43,838 bases of DNA from positions 1-43,838 of the forward strand of contig NZ_BOMZ01000121.1 in the NCBI RefSeq assembly GCF_016862455.1, given 5' to 3'. The position numbers were made by a program, and so were the translations under genes. The notes under the pieces are model-generated. The model saw only the letters and a list, made by a program, of their open reading frames with translations, was not told the DNA's origin and did no database searches. Below are positions 28,135-35,755 of the stretch, in pieces (the first letter of the stretch is position 1; every line of letters begins with the position of its first letter). Source of the stretch: Actinoplanes utahensis. Its GTDB lineage: Bacteria > Actinomycetota > Actinomycetes > Mycobacteriales > Micromonosporaceae.

Positions 28135-28452
28135 GTGCCAACGGTCAGGAGTGCGGTGCCACCGGTTCCCGCGGTCCATAGTCCGCCGCGGAAGCCGCAG
28201 ATCCAGCGGTCGAGTCGTGAAGATCAGGCGCGTGGTGCGCCCGCGCCACAACCAAGGGCGAAAATCCCATCGGAGAAGATCGGCTGGTGGGCGTCCGCGG
28301 CAACGGCTGGATATGCGACATTCCAGGAGTTCCTGCCCGCTATACCGAAGACGATTGCCGGCACGGTCCTCGCCACCGCTGCCGCAATCGGGGCGTACAA
28401 GGCATGGATCGGGAAGAAGAAGGAACAACGAGGGAGCAGCGATGATCGTTGA
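28135..28452 (+). CDS. Small Pro-rich protein with one membrane segment
   Basis: About 105 aa from GTG 28135. The first half is low-complexity, rich in Pro, Arg and Ser. A hydrophobic segment, TIAGTVLATAAAIGAYKAWI, is followed by a basic tail (GKKKEQR), as in a single-pass inner-membrane protein with a cytoplasmic tail. It overlaps the next gene by 11 bp, which argues for a shared transcript. Other GTG codons could serve as start. No family recognised. Confidence 0.62.
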   Translation: MPTVRSAVPPVPAVHSPPRKPQIQRSSREDQARGAPAPQPRAKIPSEKIGWWASAATAGYATFQEFLPAIPKTIAGTVLATAAAIGAYKAWIGKKKEQRGSSDDR

Positions 28453-28897
28453 CGATCGGGTCGAGCCACTAGTACGCGAAATCTTCGGTGCGGTGGTGAA
28501 GCGCGACGAGGACAAGCTCGACGTGGCTCTCAACTCCTTCCCGGACGATGACTCACGCTTGAAAGGGCTGCATCTGGCACTGGCGGTTTGTGGCTTCGTC
28601 GTCCACGACGCATACGACGGCAAGCCGACTGCCGATGAGATTCGCCTGCTCGCAGCTGAGATCTCCGCCATGGAGCAGTGGTCCGCTCTTTCCGGTGACC
28701 AGGTCACGGAGTTCCTCGATGCGGTACTGCACGGCAAGTCGCTGACACCTCTCTTCGATCCGATCAGCGCCACAGTGCTGACCTATGTGGTGACGGGAAG
28801 CCTCCTCGCCTCATCCACCAAGATCCGTAAGGGCGAATGGTGGTTCAACTACCTCGATCGAGTTGAAGCTGCGATCGAAGCGGCACCGGAGCGGTGA
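28442..28897 (+). CDS. Hypothetical soluble protein, third small gene of the cluster
   Basis: A 151-aa acidic protein from ATG 28442, chosen because GAGGGAG lies just upstream and the start overlaps the preceding stop by 11 bp. The open frame continues upstream without coding character. It looks mostly helical (VREIFGAVVKRDEDKLDVALN and a C-terminal WWFNYLDRVEAAIEAA). No catalytic motif is visible and I do not recognise it. Its place between two membrane proteins suggests a cytoplasmic partner. Confidence 0.75.
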   Translation: MIVDDRVEPLVREIFGAVVKRDEDKLDVALNSFPDDDSRLKGLHLALAVCGFVVHDAYDGKPTADEIRLLAAEISAMEQWSALSGDQVTEFLDAVLHGKSLTPLFDPISATVLTYVVTGSLLASSTKIRKGEWWFNYLDRVEAAIEAAPER

Positions 28898-28919
28898 TGC
28901 GGACCAGGACGACCTTGCG

Positions 28920-29555
28920 ATGAGATGGGCCGAGTACGCCGAACTGGCCCGCCGCCTCGCCGATGCCCGTAACCAGGAAGCGGCCCGTTCCGCCCAAGTC
29001 CAGCAGCGCGCTGCCGCTGGCCGCGCTGCGGTAGAGAAGCTGAAGCGTCGACTGAGCATTCAGGGTGATCACCTTCTCGGCCTGTCTCAGCGGCTGCGGG
29101 AGCCGCATCCTTCCTTCGGCGGTGTCGCACGGACCGGGCTGTCCGACCCCGACGAGGCCCTCCGGCTAGCGTGGGAGGCGGTCGATCAAGCCGACGTCGA
29201 GGCTCGGCACGCCGAAGAGCGCGGCATGCGCCCGACCCTGTTCCCGACGATGTCCCCCACCGGCCGAAACGTGCTGGTCTATTCAGCGGCCGCGCTGTGC
29301 ACGTGGCTGCTCTCCTGCGGCCTCTTCGTACTCAGTCCGGATAGCGGCGCATCGGTCGGAACGTTGCTGTGGTCGATGTGCGGCCTGCCGGCCATCGCGT
29401 ACTTCGCGGCCTACATCCTCATCTCCGTGCTTGGCCGACCTCGCACGCAGACGATGGGAGAGGTCGACCGCTCCGCACAGCTGGGTGGGGTGATCTGCTT
29501 CGGCGGCAGCTTCCTGGCTTGGATCCTTCTACTCGCCGTGACATCGCTGGTGTAG
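28920..29555 (+). CDS. Membrane protein with coiled-coil N-terminus
   Basis: About 211 aa from ATG 28920; a TTG at 28863 in the same frame would overlap the previous gene by 35 bp. The first ~70 residues are a charged coiled coil (YAELARRLADARNQEAARSA). Three hydrophobic segments follow: NVLVYSAAALCTWLLSCGLF, LLWSMCGLPAIAYFAAYILI and VICFGGSFLAWILLLAV. It ends the five-gene cluster, 8 bp from a convergent minus-strand gene. It may anchor the FtsK-like ATPase, which has no membrane segments of its own; that role is inferred. Confidence 0.75.
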   Translation: MRWAEYAELARRLADARNQEAARSAQVQQRAAAGRAAVEKLKRRLSIQGDHLLGLSQRLREPHPSFGGVARTGLSDPDEALRLAWEAVDQADVEARHAEERGMRPTLFPTMSPTGRNVLVYSAAALCTWLLSCGLFVLSPDSGASVGTLLWSMCGLPAIAYFAAYILISVLGRPRTQTMGEVDRSAQLGGVICFGGSFLAWILLLAVTSLV

Positions 29556-29563
29556 CGCGCAGA

Positions 29564-29764
29564 TCAGATCGCCGCCGACCCGACGGGTTCCGCCTCCCCC
29601 GCGACATTGAGTGGGATCCCCGCTGCCTGCAGGAAGGCTCGTAGCGTCGCGGCCAGCGGCTCGACCTTGTCGTCTTCGACGAAGGCGTAGCCCCGGTGCG
29701 ACAGGCTGTCGGCGACCTGCTCGGCCACGTCGCGGATCGGGTCGTCGGTCTGGGCGATCATCAC
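29564..29764 (-). CDS. Small hypothetical protein (66 aa)
   Basis: The ATG at 29764 has a good GAGGGGAG ribosome-binding site. The product (MMIAQTDDPIRDVAEQVADS...) is acidic with a likely helix-strand-helix order. It converges on the membrane protein gene with an 8-bp gap. Upstream lies the tandem operator region, so it may be transcribed divergently from the HTH gene at 29921. No family recognised. Confidence 0.7.
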   Translation of the reverse strand: MMIAQTDDPIRDVAEQVADSLSHRGYAFVEDDKVEPLAATLRAFLQAAGIPLNVAGEAEPVGSAAI

Positions 29765-29855
29765 GTACTCCCCTCGGGGTTGCCCGCGCGAGCCCGCGTT
29801 CGTGCGGGCCCGGCAGATACGGAATCACCTGTATGCCTGTCGACGATGCCATAGG

Positions 29856-29895
29856 GTTGTCTAGTAGACAACCCCCCGATTGTCAGGTAGTCAAC
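29856..29895. promoter_or_regulatory. Tandem operator, two related 17-bp sites
   Basis: Site 1 (29856-29872), GTTGTCTAGTAGACAAC, is a perfect inverted repeat with 7-bp arms. Site 2 (29879-29895), ATTGTCAGGTAGTCAAC, matches it at 13 of 17 positions. They start 23 bp apart, about two helical turns, between a divergent gene pair. The form suits a dimeric repressor; GntR-type regulators use similar TTGT...ACAA sites. Confidence 0.6.
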
Positions 29896-29920
29896 ATCTG
29901 CAGTCAGAGGGTCGGCGTCC

Positions 29921-30118
29921 ATGGAAGAGGTCATGGCAGCCGCAGAGATCGCCGATTATCTCGGCGTGACACGCCAGCGCGTCGCCGTGCTCGTCGAGCG
30001 CCCTGACTTCCCCGCACCGGTTGCCCACCTGTCTGTTGGACGGATCTGGCGGACCTCCGACGTGCGGCAGTGGGCCGCGAACCGACCTAACCGGGTTCAC
30101 GAGGACGAGAAGGAATAG
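29921..30118 (+). CDS. Small HTH protein, AlpA/excisionase-like
   Basis: A 65-aa protein. AAEIADYLGVTRQRVAVLVE (7-26) is a helix-turn-helix of the MerR/AlpA/excisionase kind, and a short wing ends in GRIWRTSDVRQWA. Such proteins act as recombination directionality factors or transcription activators in mobile elements. ATG 29921 is preferred because AGAGGG lies upstream; ATG 29933 has too short a spacing. It lies just downstream of the tandem operator. Whether it binds that operator, or is the directionality factor of the serine integrase 8 kb away, is untested. Confidence 0.78.
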   Translation: MEEVMAAAEIADYLGVTRQRVAVLVERPDFPAPVAHLSVGRIWRTSDVRQWAANRPNRVHEDEKE

Positions 30119-30124
30119 CTCCGG

Positions 30125-30984
30125 TCAGCGGTTCCGCCACCAGGCCGGACGCCCACGCATGCCGTGGTGCCAGGTGTCCTCTGCCAGGTATGACGTATCG
30201 GCTTTCCGCTCGTCGAGTTCATATCGGTACTCTCGCCGGGGTTGATGAGGACTCCAGTCACCGATGAACGGCCGCAGGCTGTCCGGGCGGGGCTTGATCT
30301 CGAACGCAGTTTCCGCGAGGCCGATCTCGCCATGAGTCGGATCGATGCGATCAGCTTCGGCCCTCCCCCAGGCCACCCATCGAGCCCGATTCCCAGCCGA
30401 GACAGAGTCTTCGTCCGTGTTGTCGCCGGTGCTCTCGAGGGCGTCGCAGAATGCACGAATCTCGGAGGCTGCTGCCCAGTCGTCGAAGGCACTCCGGAAT
30501 AGTTTCCGTCTCAGCGCCTCCACGGCTTGCGGCCTGGCCTGATCAAGGGCTTCCTGCCACTGACAGTGCTGTTCTTCCTCGCGGCGACGCTGCTCGGCCA
30601 GGTACTCCTGGTGTGCGCGCTCGCGGGCTCTACGAGCCTCATCGTCAGCTTCGATCCCGGCTTCAATCTCGCGGATGATTCGCGGTAGGCGCTTCTCCAG
30701 CGTGGCCCGCTTGTCGGTCTGGCCGTGGCCTGCGCGGTTGATCTCCAGGCGCAGCTGGCCGGACGGCACCCGCTCGGTCTCGGGTATACGATGCCAGGGC
30801 GACCGACGGAGTTCTCGGAGTTCCTTCTGAGTGGGCACGTGCTTGACCTCGTCGCACTCCTCGCGAAGGGTGACTGAGCGGCGGGCTTGCCCGAGCTAGA
30901 GATAGAGCTTGTTCCGCGGTGGGCGGTACGCCTCTACTCGTCGGGCTCTTCGATCGTGAGGGTTCCGGCCCTCCCGCTGGAGTT
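30125..30984 (-). pseudogene. C-terminal half of a split, decayed regulatory-type gene
   Basis: The intact part (30125-30838, 237 aa from GTG) has a coiled-coil middle (EADDEARRARERAHQEYLAE) and WVAWGRAEADRIDP near the end. It matches the C-terminal half of a family of ~500-aa unknown proteins common in actinobacterial mobile elements. Upstream codons keep family-like sequence (RSVTLREECDEVKHVPTQKE), but a TAG breaks the frame near 30897. Further upstream, TLTIEEPDE appears in another frame, ended by another TAG. A central block is missing. The N-terminal half lies beyond the inserted element at 30984-32280. The short ORF could still be translated. Family membership is from memory of typical sequences, not a search. 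Confidence 0.65.
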
Positions 30985-31115
30985 GGGTGCGTTCATTTTG
31001 GGGTGAACTACGCCTCGGTGGTCATGGCGGCTATTTCGCAGTCTCCGCCGGCTACGCTCCGCGAGCCAAATGCGCGGGCTACTCAGGCTGCGGCGGCCGA
31101 TGTCTGACCCTGTCG
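30985..31115 (+). repeat. Left long terminal inverted repeat
   Basis: Aligns with the reverse complement of 32148-32280. Shared landmarks in order are CTACGCCTCGG, CTATTTCGCAGTCTCC, AGCCAAATGCGC, GGCTACTCA, TGCGGCGGCCGA and GTCTGACCCTGTCG. Differences are scattered single bases plus a few small indels. Confidence 0.75.
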
Positions 31116-31202
31116 CTGCTGTTCAGGGCCTCATTAGCGCTCTCCTTCCAAACGAACCCACCCGGTCAGGTTGGCCGGGCTTCGCTGCTACAGCGGCTGG
31201 TA

Positions 31203-31934
31203 TCAGCGCCGTCCAGTCAGCCAACGGAAGAATCGGACGATCGGTGCCGGCTCAAGGGGCACCACACCCATAAAAAAGATCGGAGACTCGACAACTTCAA
31301 AGCGAATAATATCAAAATATGACATACCTCCATCGACGAGGAAAATGGTGTCACCGGGCAGGAGTGAACAGGTCGATGGGACCTGCCAGGCAGAGACGGC
31401 ATACCCCTGGTCGATTGGATGTAGGTGCAGAAGGGTTCGCCCGTCTAATGTCCATCGCCCTGCCACCGTCCAGGGCATGGTCAGCGAGCTGAAATGGGGA
31501 GCGCTTGCGGGGACGTGGGGGCGAGGCGGCGTCGCGATCCTCGGGGATTCCGTCCAACGGTTCGGCGTCGGGGACGCTTTCGTTCCTGGGACTGCCCGCG
31601 CCGGTCCTGGTGTACTGGCGCGCGCGATGTCAAGACATGGATGTTTAGGCCACGGTGGACCCAGCGCGTCGAAGTAGACCTTGCTGCCGTGTTCGTTGGC
31701 GTAGAAGTAGGTAAGAGCGCCGCAAACCGGGCACCGTGCGTTCGGCGCGATCACGCTACGGCCTGTCGACGAACGCGAGGCCTTTTGAGTGAATGACGGC
31801 AGAGTTCGCCGCGTGAAGGACGGCAGGGAGATCGAACCTCTCCGGCCGCTGCGCCTGACGTTGTGGGTCGAGACCCAATGCTTCGTGCCGTTGCGCCCGC
31901 GGCGGTAGTGGCCGCGCCGTCGGTAACTGCCCAC
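31203..31934 (-). CDS. Zinc-ribbon protein carried by the 1.3-kb element
   Basis: A 243-aa protein. The start is a GTG at 31934 with a strong GGAGGAG 4 nt upstream. It opens with a very basic segment (SYRRRGHYRRGRNG) suited to nucleic-acid binding. A zinc-binding motif follows: CPVCGALTYFYANEHGSK with C-x2-C, then PPWPKHPC with H and C ligands (residues ~68-100). The second half has a beta-rich domain (LLPGDTIFLVDGG) and ends FFRWLTGRR. Proteins with this start and this zinc motif are frequent in actinobacterial accessory regions, but no function is known to me. It is the only intact gene inside the inverted-repeat element. Confidence 0.78.
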   Translation of the reverse strand: MGSYRRRGHYRRGRNGTKHWVSTHNVRRSGRRGSISLPSFTRRTLPSFTQKASRSSTGRSVIAPNARCPVCGALTYFYANEHGSKVYFDALGPPWPKHPCLDIARASTPGPARAVPGTKASPTPNRWTESPRIATPPRPHVPASAPHFSSLTMPWTVAGRWTLDGRTLLHLHPIDQGYAVSAWQVPSTCSLLPGDTIFLVDGGMSYFDIIRFEVVESPIFFMGVVPLEPAPIVRFFRWLTGRR

Positions 31935-32147
31935 TGATCTCCTCCGTGACTCCGGGCTTCAGGATAGATAGCACCGAGCGAGCCACCCGAGCCGCTGACC
32001 TCGTATGTCGAGGCGCTCCGCGCCGACGAAAGGCCGACTCCCGAGAAGCCGTCAGGTTCTGTTAAGCATTGTCCGATCGTGTTCAGCCGGGCGGCCCGGC
32101 GGCGGTGCGTTCGCTTGGAGAGAGATCACCGATAATGACCTGGCCGG

Positions 32148-32280
32148 CGACAGGGTCAGACGTCGGCCGCCGCAGTGAGTAGCCCCCGGCGCATTTGGCT
32201 TGCGGCGCGTAGCCAGAGGAGACTGCGAAATAGTCGCCATGATCGCCGAGGCGTAGCTCACTCCAAAACGAACGGATCCA
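32148..32280 (-). repeat. Right long terminal inverted repeat
   Basis: Partner of 30985-31115, read on the opposite strand, about 85% identical by eye. Together with the flanking CTGGAGT duplication it defines the element end at 32280. The ~210 bp between this arm and the zinc-ribbon gene shows no other gene. Confidence 0.75.
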
Positions 32281-32709
32281 CTGGAGTTTCTGGATGAGCA
32301 CCTTCGCCGTCTCGGCCATGGACGTGACGGCGGATCGACCGTCTCTGCGTACGGAAGGCGATCTCTTGGCCGTCGGCCGCGGTGACGGCTCGTCGCTTTG
32401 CCGGCTACCGCATCCATATCTCGGACCGACGCCACCTTGATCGGCCGCGGAGGGACGGTGTCCGTGCTCGAGATGGAAGGGGCCGGTCTCAGTGATCTGC
32501 GCACGCCATACCTTGTCGCGCCGGCTGATCTTCACCAGCTGCCGGCTCTGGAGACTTCGTGCGGATGTCCGTTGGCTGACCCCATCCGGTCCGCTGAGAT
32601 CGTCGCCGCTGGCGATTCGCTGCAGCAGGAGCAACTGTCGTTCGCTGAGCTGGCCCCAACTCCATGTGCGGACTCTGGCGTCGATGTCGTTATCCGTGCA
32701 AGAGAACCA
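32281..32709 (-). pseudogene. N-terminal half of the gene split by the 1.3-kb element
   Basis: The minus-strand frame reads DNDIDARVRTWSWGQLSERQ, then RTSARSLQSRQLVKISRRDK (HTH-like, about residues 45-70), and SAVTSMAETAKVLIQKLQ just before the element. This matches the start of the unknown actinobacterial family whose C-terminal half lies at 30125-30984. On the far side of the element the matching sequence resumes with QREG and, after a frameshift, GTLTIEEPDE. No ATG is found in frame near the expected start, a further sign of decay. The open frame continues through the repeat arm to 32083, but that part is not native coding. Confidence 0.62.
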
Positions 32710-32748
32710 TGGATTGGCTGATCGAGGCAGGCTTCCCGCCGAGGGAAG

Positions 32749-33252
32749 ATGGTGGCAGGCTTGGTCACTGTGAGGGGGACAGCTGACCAGGCCGACAGCG
32801 GCACGCCTGACCTGGAGACGTTGGCCAATGCGCTGGCCGCGGAGCTGCGGGACATGCCCTCTTCGGTGTGGCCGAGTCGCTCGCATGGTGCGACTTCGTC
32901 GTACATCGCGTTCATCGAGGATGAGCCGGTGCTGGCCGACATCGTGGTCGCGTTGTGGGACATCGCGCGGTCGAGGTCATCGCCGCCCGAGGTGACGGTT
33001 CAGGCTGGTGTTGCGGGCGCCGTGGTGCTGGTTCAAGGACTCGGCTTCAGCGTGGTGGCGCGCTCGGGTGGTCCGGTTCTGGTGCTGTCGGATCAGATTC
33101 GAGGTGTGTTGCGTGTCGATCGTGATCCGAGCTGGCAGGCGGAATTGTCGATCCTGGTCTCCGAGCTGATCGCGGTGGGGCAGGGCTCGGAGCCGTTCGA
33201 CGAGTCGGCGGTGCCGCCGCCTCCGCGGATGCCGTGGCACCGCGACCGGTAG
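32749..33252 (+). CDS. Hypothetical protein (167 aa or shorter)
   Basis: Possible starts are ATG 32749 and GTG 32770. The middle is well-formed protein sequence (LADIVVALWDIARSR, VVLVQGLGFSVVARSGG, ELSILVSELIAVGQG), suggesting a small alpha/beta fold. The C-terminal end is Pro-rich (PPPPRMPWHRDR). It overlaps the minus-strand sigma-like gene tail to tail by 206 bp, so one of the two 3' ends may be wrong. No family recognised. Confidence 0.6.
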   Translation: MVAGLVTVRGTADQADSGTPDLETLANALAAELRDMPSSVWPSRSHGATSSYIAFIEDEPVLADIVVALWDIARSRSSPPEVTVQAGVAGAVVLVQGLGFSVVARSGGPVLVLSDQIRGVLRVDRDPSWQAELSILVSELIAVGQGSEPFDESAVPPPPRMPWHRDR

Positions 33253-34300
33253 CCGAGCCTCCGGCGGCGGGGACCTCCCCAGACGCTTGATGAGCAGCGG
33301 CGAGATGGTCGCGCAGGCGCGCTCCCGCGCGTTGCCGCCGCTTGTAGGCGACCTGAACGTCGAGTCCGAGGTTCTTCGCCGCGTCCTTCACGCTGAAGCC
33401 GTCGACGATGGTCAAGGTGAGCAGCTTGACGTCCTGATCTGCAAGGGGCTTCCCGGCCTTGGCGAGCTCGGTGATCGACTCGTTGAGCAGGGCACTGACG
33501 TCGTCCTCGGGATCACCTGCGGTAGCGGAGATGGGCTGTAGTTCGACGCTGACTGGCCGAGGCTGGCTCTGACGGGTCCGGGCGTAAGTGATTCCGCTGT
33601 CGATGAGCTTCATGCCGAGATTGCTGGTGCGGACATCGATGGTGCCCAGGCGGCGAAGAAACCCGAGGACCAAGTCGTGGTCGACGTCGGCGTACTCGTC
33701 GAGGGAGAGCCCGGTTCGGCTGATGCGGAACCCGCGGAGGCCGCGGGCTGCCAATCCGATCGCGAGGACGCGGTACGGCTCGGCAGTGGCAGGCTCGCGG
33801 GCGCCGGCGATGACGGCGGCCCAGATCCGGTCGCGTTGGGCGTAGTCGGCGTCTTCGAGGAGGAAGCGTTCGAGTTGGCGTGGCCGCATGTCTGTGGGCG
33901 GTAGGCCGGACAGACTTCCGGCCGGGATGGTCCAGTCGAGGTAGGCGAAGCGGTCGAGGAACCAGTCGAACAGGGGCCCGTGCCGAGTGATTGTTCCGTC
34001 TCGGCTGCCCGGCAGCGTGAGCGATCCCGTACGCCAAAAGACCAGGTCAGCGCTGCCTACCGCCAGTGTTGATCTGCTCGGCCGCACCACCAACCCCCGT
34101 CGCCGGTGTGATCGCTCGAAAAAATCTTGCCGGTGTCGTGTCCAGAACGGCGCGCGGCCGTCCCTTTCCTTCTGTAGCAAGCCGCGGTCTCTGCCACGGC
34201 TCGTCTTCGCCGCCGTAGTCCTCCCGGACTGCGGCGGCTGCTTCGTTCGCTCGCTTCGCGGCTGCGGTGCGGGCTCGTCGTCTTTGGAGGGTGCCGCCAT
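33047..34300 (-). CDS. Sigma-like HTH protein (C-terminal region-4-type HTH)
   Basis: A 417-aa protein from ATG 34300. The first ~60 residues are basic and low-complexity. The centre (~60-260) is a globular domain of unknown type (GPLFDWFLDRFAYLDWTIPA, RQLERFLLEDADYAQRDRIW). Residues ~295-340, LTIVDGFSVKDAAKNLGLDVQVAYKRRQRA, are a helix-turn-helix like sigma factor region 4. The last ~75 residues are Ala/Pro/Arg low complexity and lie opposite the neighbouring gene, so the functional protein may end near residue 345. It is divergent from the DUF2637-like gene. It could be a regulator of the element; sigma activity is not shown, as region 2 is not evident. Confidence 0.68.
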   Translation of the reverse strand: MAAPSKDDEPAPQPRSERTKQPPQSGRTTAAKTSRGRDRGLLQKERDGRAPFWTRHRQDFFERSHRRRGLVVRPSRSTLAVGSADLVFWRTGSLTLPGSRDGTITRHGPLFDWFLDRFAYLDWTIPAGSLSGLPPTDMRPRQLERFLLEDADYAQRDRIWAAVIAGAREPATAEPYRVLAIGLAARGLRGFRISRTGLSLDEYADVDHDLVLGFLRRLGTIDVRTSNLGMKLIDSGITYARTRQSQPRPVSVELQPISATAGDPEDDVSALLNESITELAKAGKPLADQDVKLLTLTIVDGFSVKDAAKNLGLDVQVAYKRRQRAGARLRDHLAAAHQASGEVPAAGGSATGRGATASAEAAAPPTRRTAPSPAPPRSARRPGSTIPPASSDHDRHATHLESDPTAPEPDHPSAPPR

Positions 34301-34465
34301 GATTATCGATCACTGTCACGCTGTTTGGGGAGGGCAAGATACCCGCCGGGTCTGTCACCACGGCCGATTCGGACTCGTTCGCTGTCTGTCACGGTCTGTC
34401 AGCCCGAACGGTTCCCTCCTCACCGCCCGGCGCGGCCGGGCCTCACCACCGTTGCGGTGGCGCCG

Positions 34466-35230
34466 GTGAATCAAGCCCGTCCACCGGTTTCGACGCGAGC
34501 GGACCGTGCCGCCCGCGTCGAAGGTGTCGTCCAGGTCGTCATCATGCTGGCGATCGGGGCCGCTGCGGCGGCGGCCTCATTCACGCACGTGCACGACGTC
34601 GCTGAAGCGCATGGCCAGCCGGGATGGCTGGCGTGGGCCGACGCGGTGGTGCTGGAGCTGATGTCCGTAGCCGGCGGTCTGGAACTGCGGCGCCGGAAAC
34701 GCCTCGGCGCCCGGCTGTGGTTCCCGGCCGTCGTGCTCGTGGTCGCCGTCGTGCTGTCGCTCGGCGCGCAGGTCGTGGAGGCGGAGCCGTCGGTCATCGG
34801 CTGGATCGCGGCGGCGCTCCCAGCGGTCGGGTTCCTCGCCATGGTGAAAATCGCGCTCGGCCGGGCCGGTCCCGAGCCAACCGATCACCACCATCCGGCG
34901 GCGGCCGTCCCGGACGGTCCCGGACGTCCGCAACACCCCGCCACGCCAGCGGACGACGCTTCATCACCCGATGAGGACGTCCGCGAGCTACTTCCGGTTG
35001 CCCGTAAGGCTGCGGCTGACCTGACCCGCGAAAGGCGTCCGCTGTCGCGGGAGTCGATGGCAGAGGTGCTGCGCCGACAGGGGCACGCCATGTCGAACGC
35101 TCGGGCCTCCGCGCTCGTCAAGTTGATCCGCGACCAGCCCGCCGACACCGAAGCCAGCGGCGACCAGAAGTCCGCATCGGCAGGACCACCCGTCCTGCCC
35201 GTCGCGGCCGTCACCCGCTCGCCACCCTGA
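34466..35230 (+). CDS. DUF2637/SpdB-like membrane protein
   Basis: About 254 aa from GTG 34466. The frame is open upstream to 34325 but lacks coding character there; GTG 34457 is an alternative. Four hydrophobic segments can be seen between residues 20 and 135, including VVQVVIMLAIGAAAAAASF, WADAVVLELMSVAGGLEL, WFPAVVLVVAVVLSLGAQVV and VIGWIAAALPAVGFLAMVKI. The rest is soluble, with a helical REL(L)PVARKAAADLTRERR segment that may bind DNA. DUF2637/SpdB-like proteins are typical of actinobacterial conjugative plasmids and integrative elements, where Spd proteins support intramycelial spread. There is no strong ribosome-binding site. Confidence 0.72.
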   Translation: MNQARPPVSTRADRAARVEGVVQVVIMLAIGAAAAAASFTHVHDVAEAHGQPGWLAWADAVVLELMSVAGGLELRRRKRLGARLWFPAVVLVVAVVLSLGAQVVEAEPSVIGWIAAALPAVGFLAMVKIALGRAGPEPTDHHHPAAAVPDGPGRPQHPATPADDASSPDEDVRELLPVARKAAADLTRERRPLSRESMAEVLRRQGHAMSNARASALVKLIRDQPADTEASGDQKSASAGPPVLPVAAVTRSPP

Positions 35231-35755
35231 CCGCACACCGCGGCCGGCTCGTCCGTCGTTCCTACAAATCTGCCGCTCCACCGATCAAAGGAGAAACCGT
35301 GCCTCACTTGGCATTCCACCGATTACCGAAAGGACAGCGGAAGTTACCTCCGCTCGCCTGCCGGAGTCCAGGCCCGTACCACGCAGTCGATCTGTCAGAA
35401 CCTGTCACACCCGGGTTCACCGTTCGACCGCCACACCCCATCGCGCCGCGCAGCCGAGCGACTGGCGGCATCAACGCAGAGCCCGAGCATCGGACCCGGC
35501 CGGCAACCCAAGGCCGACCCGGTCAAGCGGAAAGGCTTCAAGAGAGAGGCATCGAACTTCGCCGACCTTCCAATCCGGCTGGCTCCGGTCCGCATGTCGG
35601 TGCCGGGGTGCGTTCGGGCGTCGGTGTAGGGGTCGGTCTTGGCACCAACCCCTACACCGACCTCACTGTCCGCCTGTCAGCACAGGTCAGCTGGTATCCG
35701 GCGGCGACCGTCATGTGCTGCGACAGACCCTCGTCTGGGGTCTCCCCGGGGGGTG
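35231..35755. other. Non-coding stretch before the replication-relaxation gene
   Basis: 525 bp with open frames but no convincing codon pattern. It contains a long hairpin at 35620-35661 and repeated GTCGGTG/GTCGGTGT words around 35600-35640. Placed directly upstream of a replication-relaxation gene, it could hold a replication origin, a transfer origin or a strong terminator. Confidence 0.4.
35620..35661. terminator. 18-bp stem hairpin (terminator or origin-like structure)
   Basis: GTCGGTGTAGGGGTCGGT (35620-35637) pairs with ACCAACCCCTACACCGAC (35644-35661) with a single G-T-type mismatch and a 6-nt loop (CTTGGC). No U-tract follows. The stem is unusually long for an actinobacterial terminator and may be an origin structure. 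Confidence 0.55.

Larger units (their letters stand above)
30984..32280. mobile_element. Non-autonomous transposon-like element, 1.3 kb, no transposase
   Basis: The ends are inverted repeats, TGGGTGCGTTCATTTTGG at the left and CCAAAACGAACGGATCCA at the right. They extend into arms of ~131 and ~133 bp with roughly 85% identity by eye. The element is flanked by CTGGAGT(T) on both sides (30977-30984 and 32281-32288), a 7-8 bp target duplication. Left and right flanks carry the two parts of one gene, so the insertion is recent enough to read. Inside is one intact gene for a zinc-ribbon protein and no transposase. Movement must have depended on an enzyme supplied elsewhere. I cannot name the transposon family. 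Confidence 0.7.
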
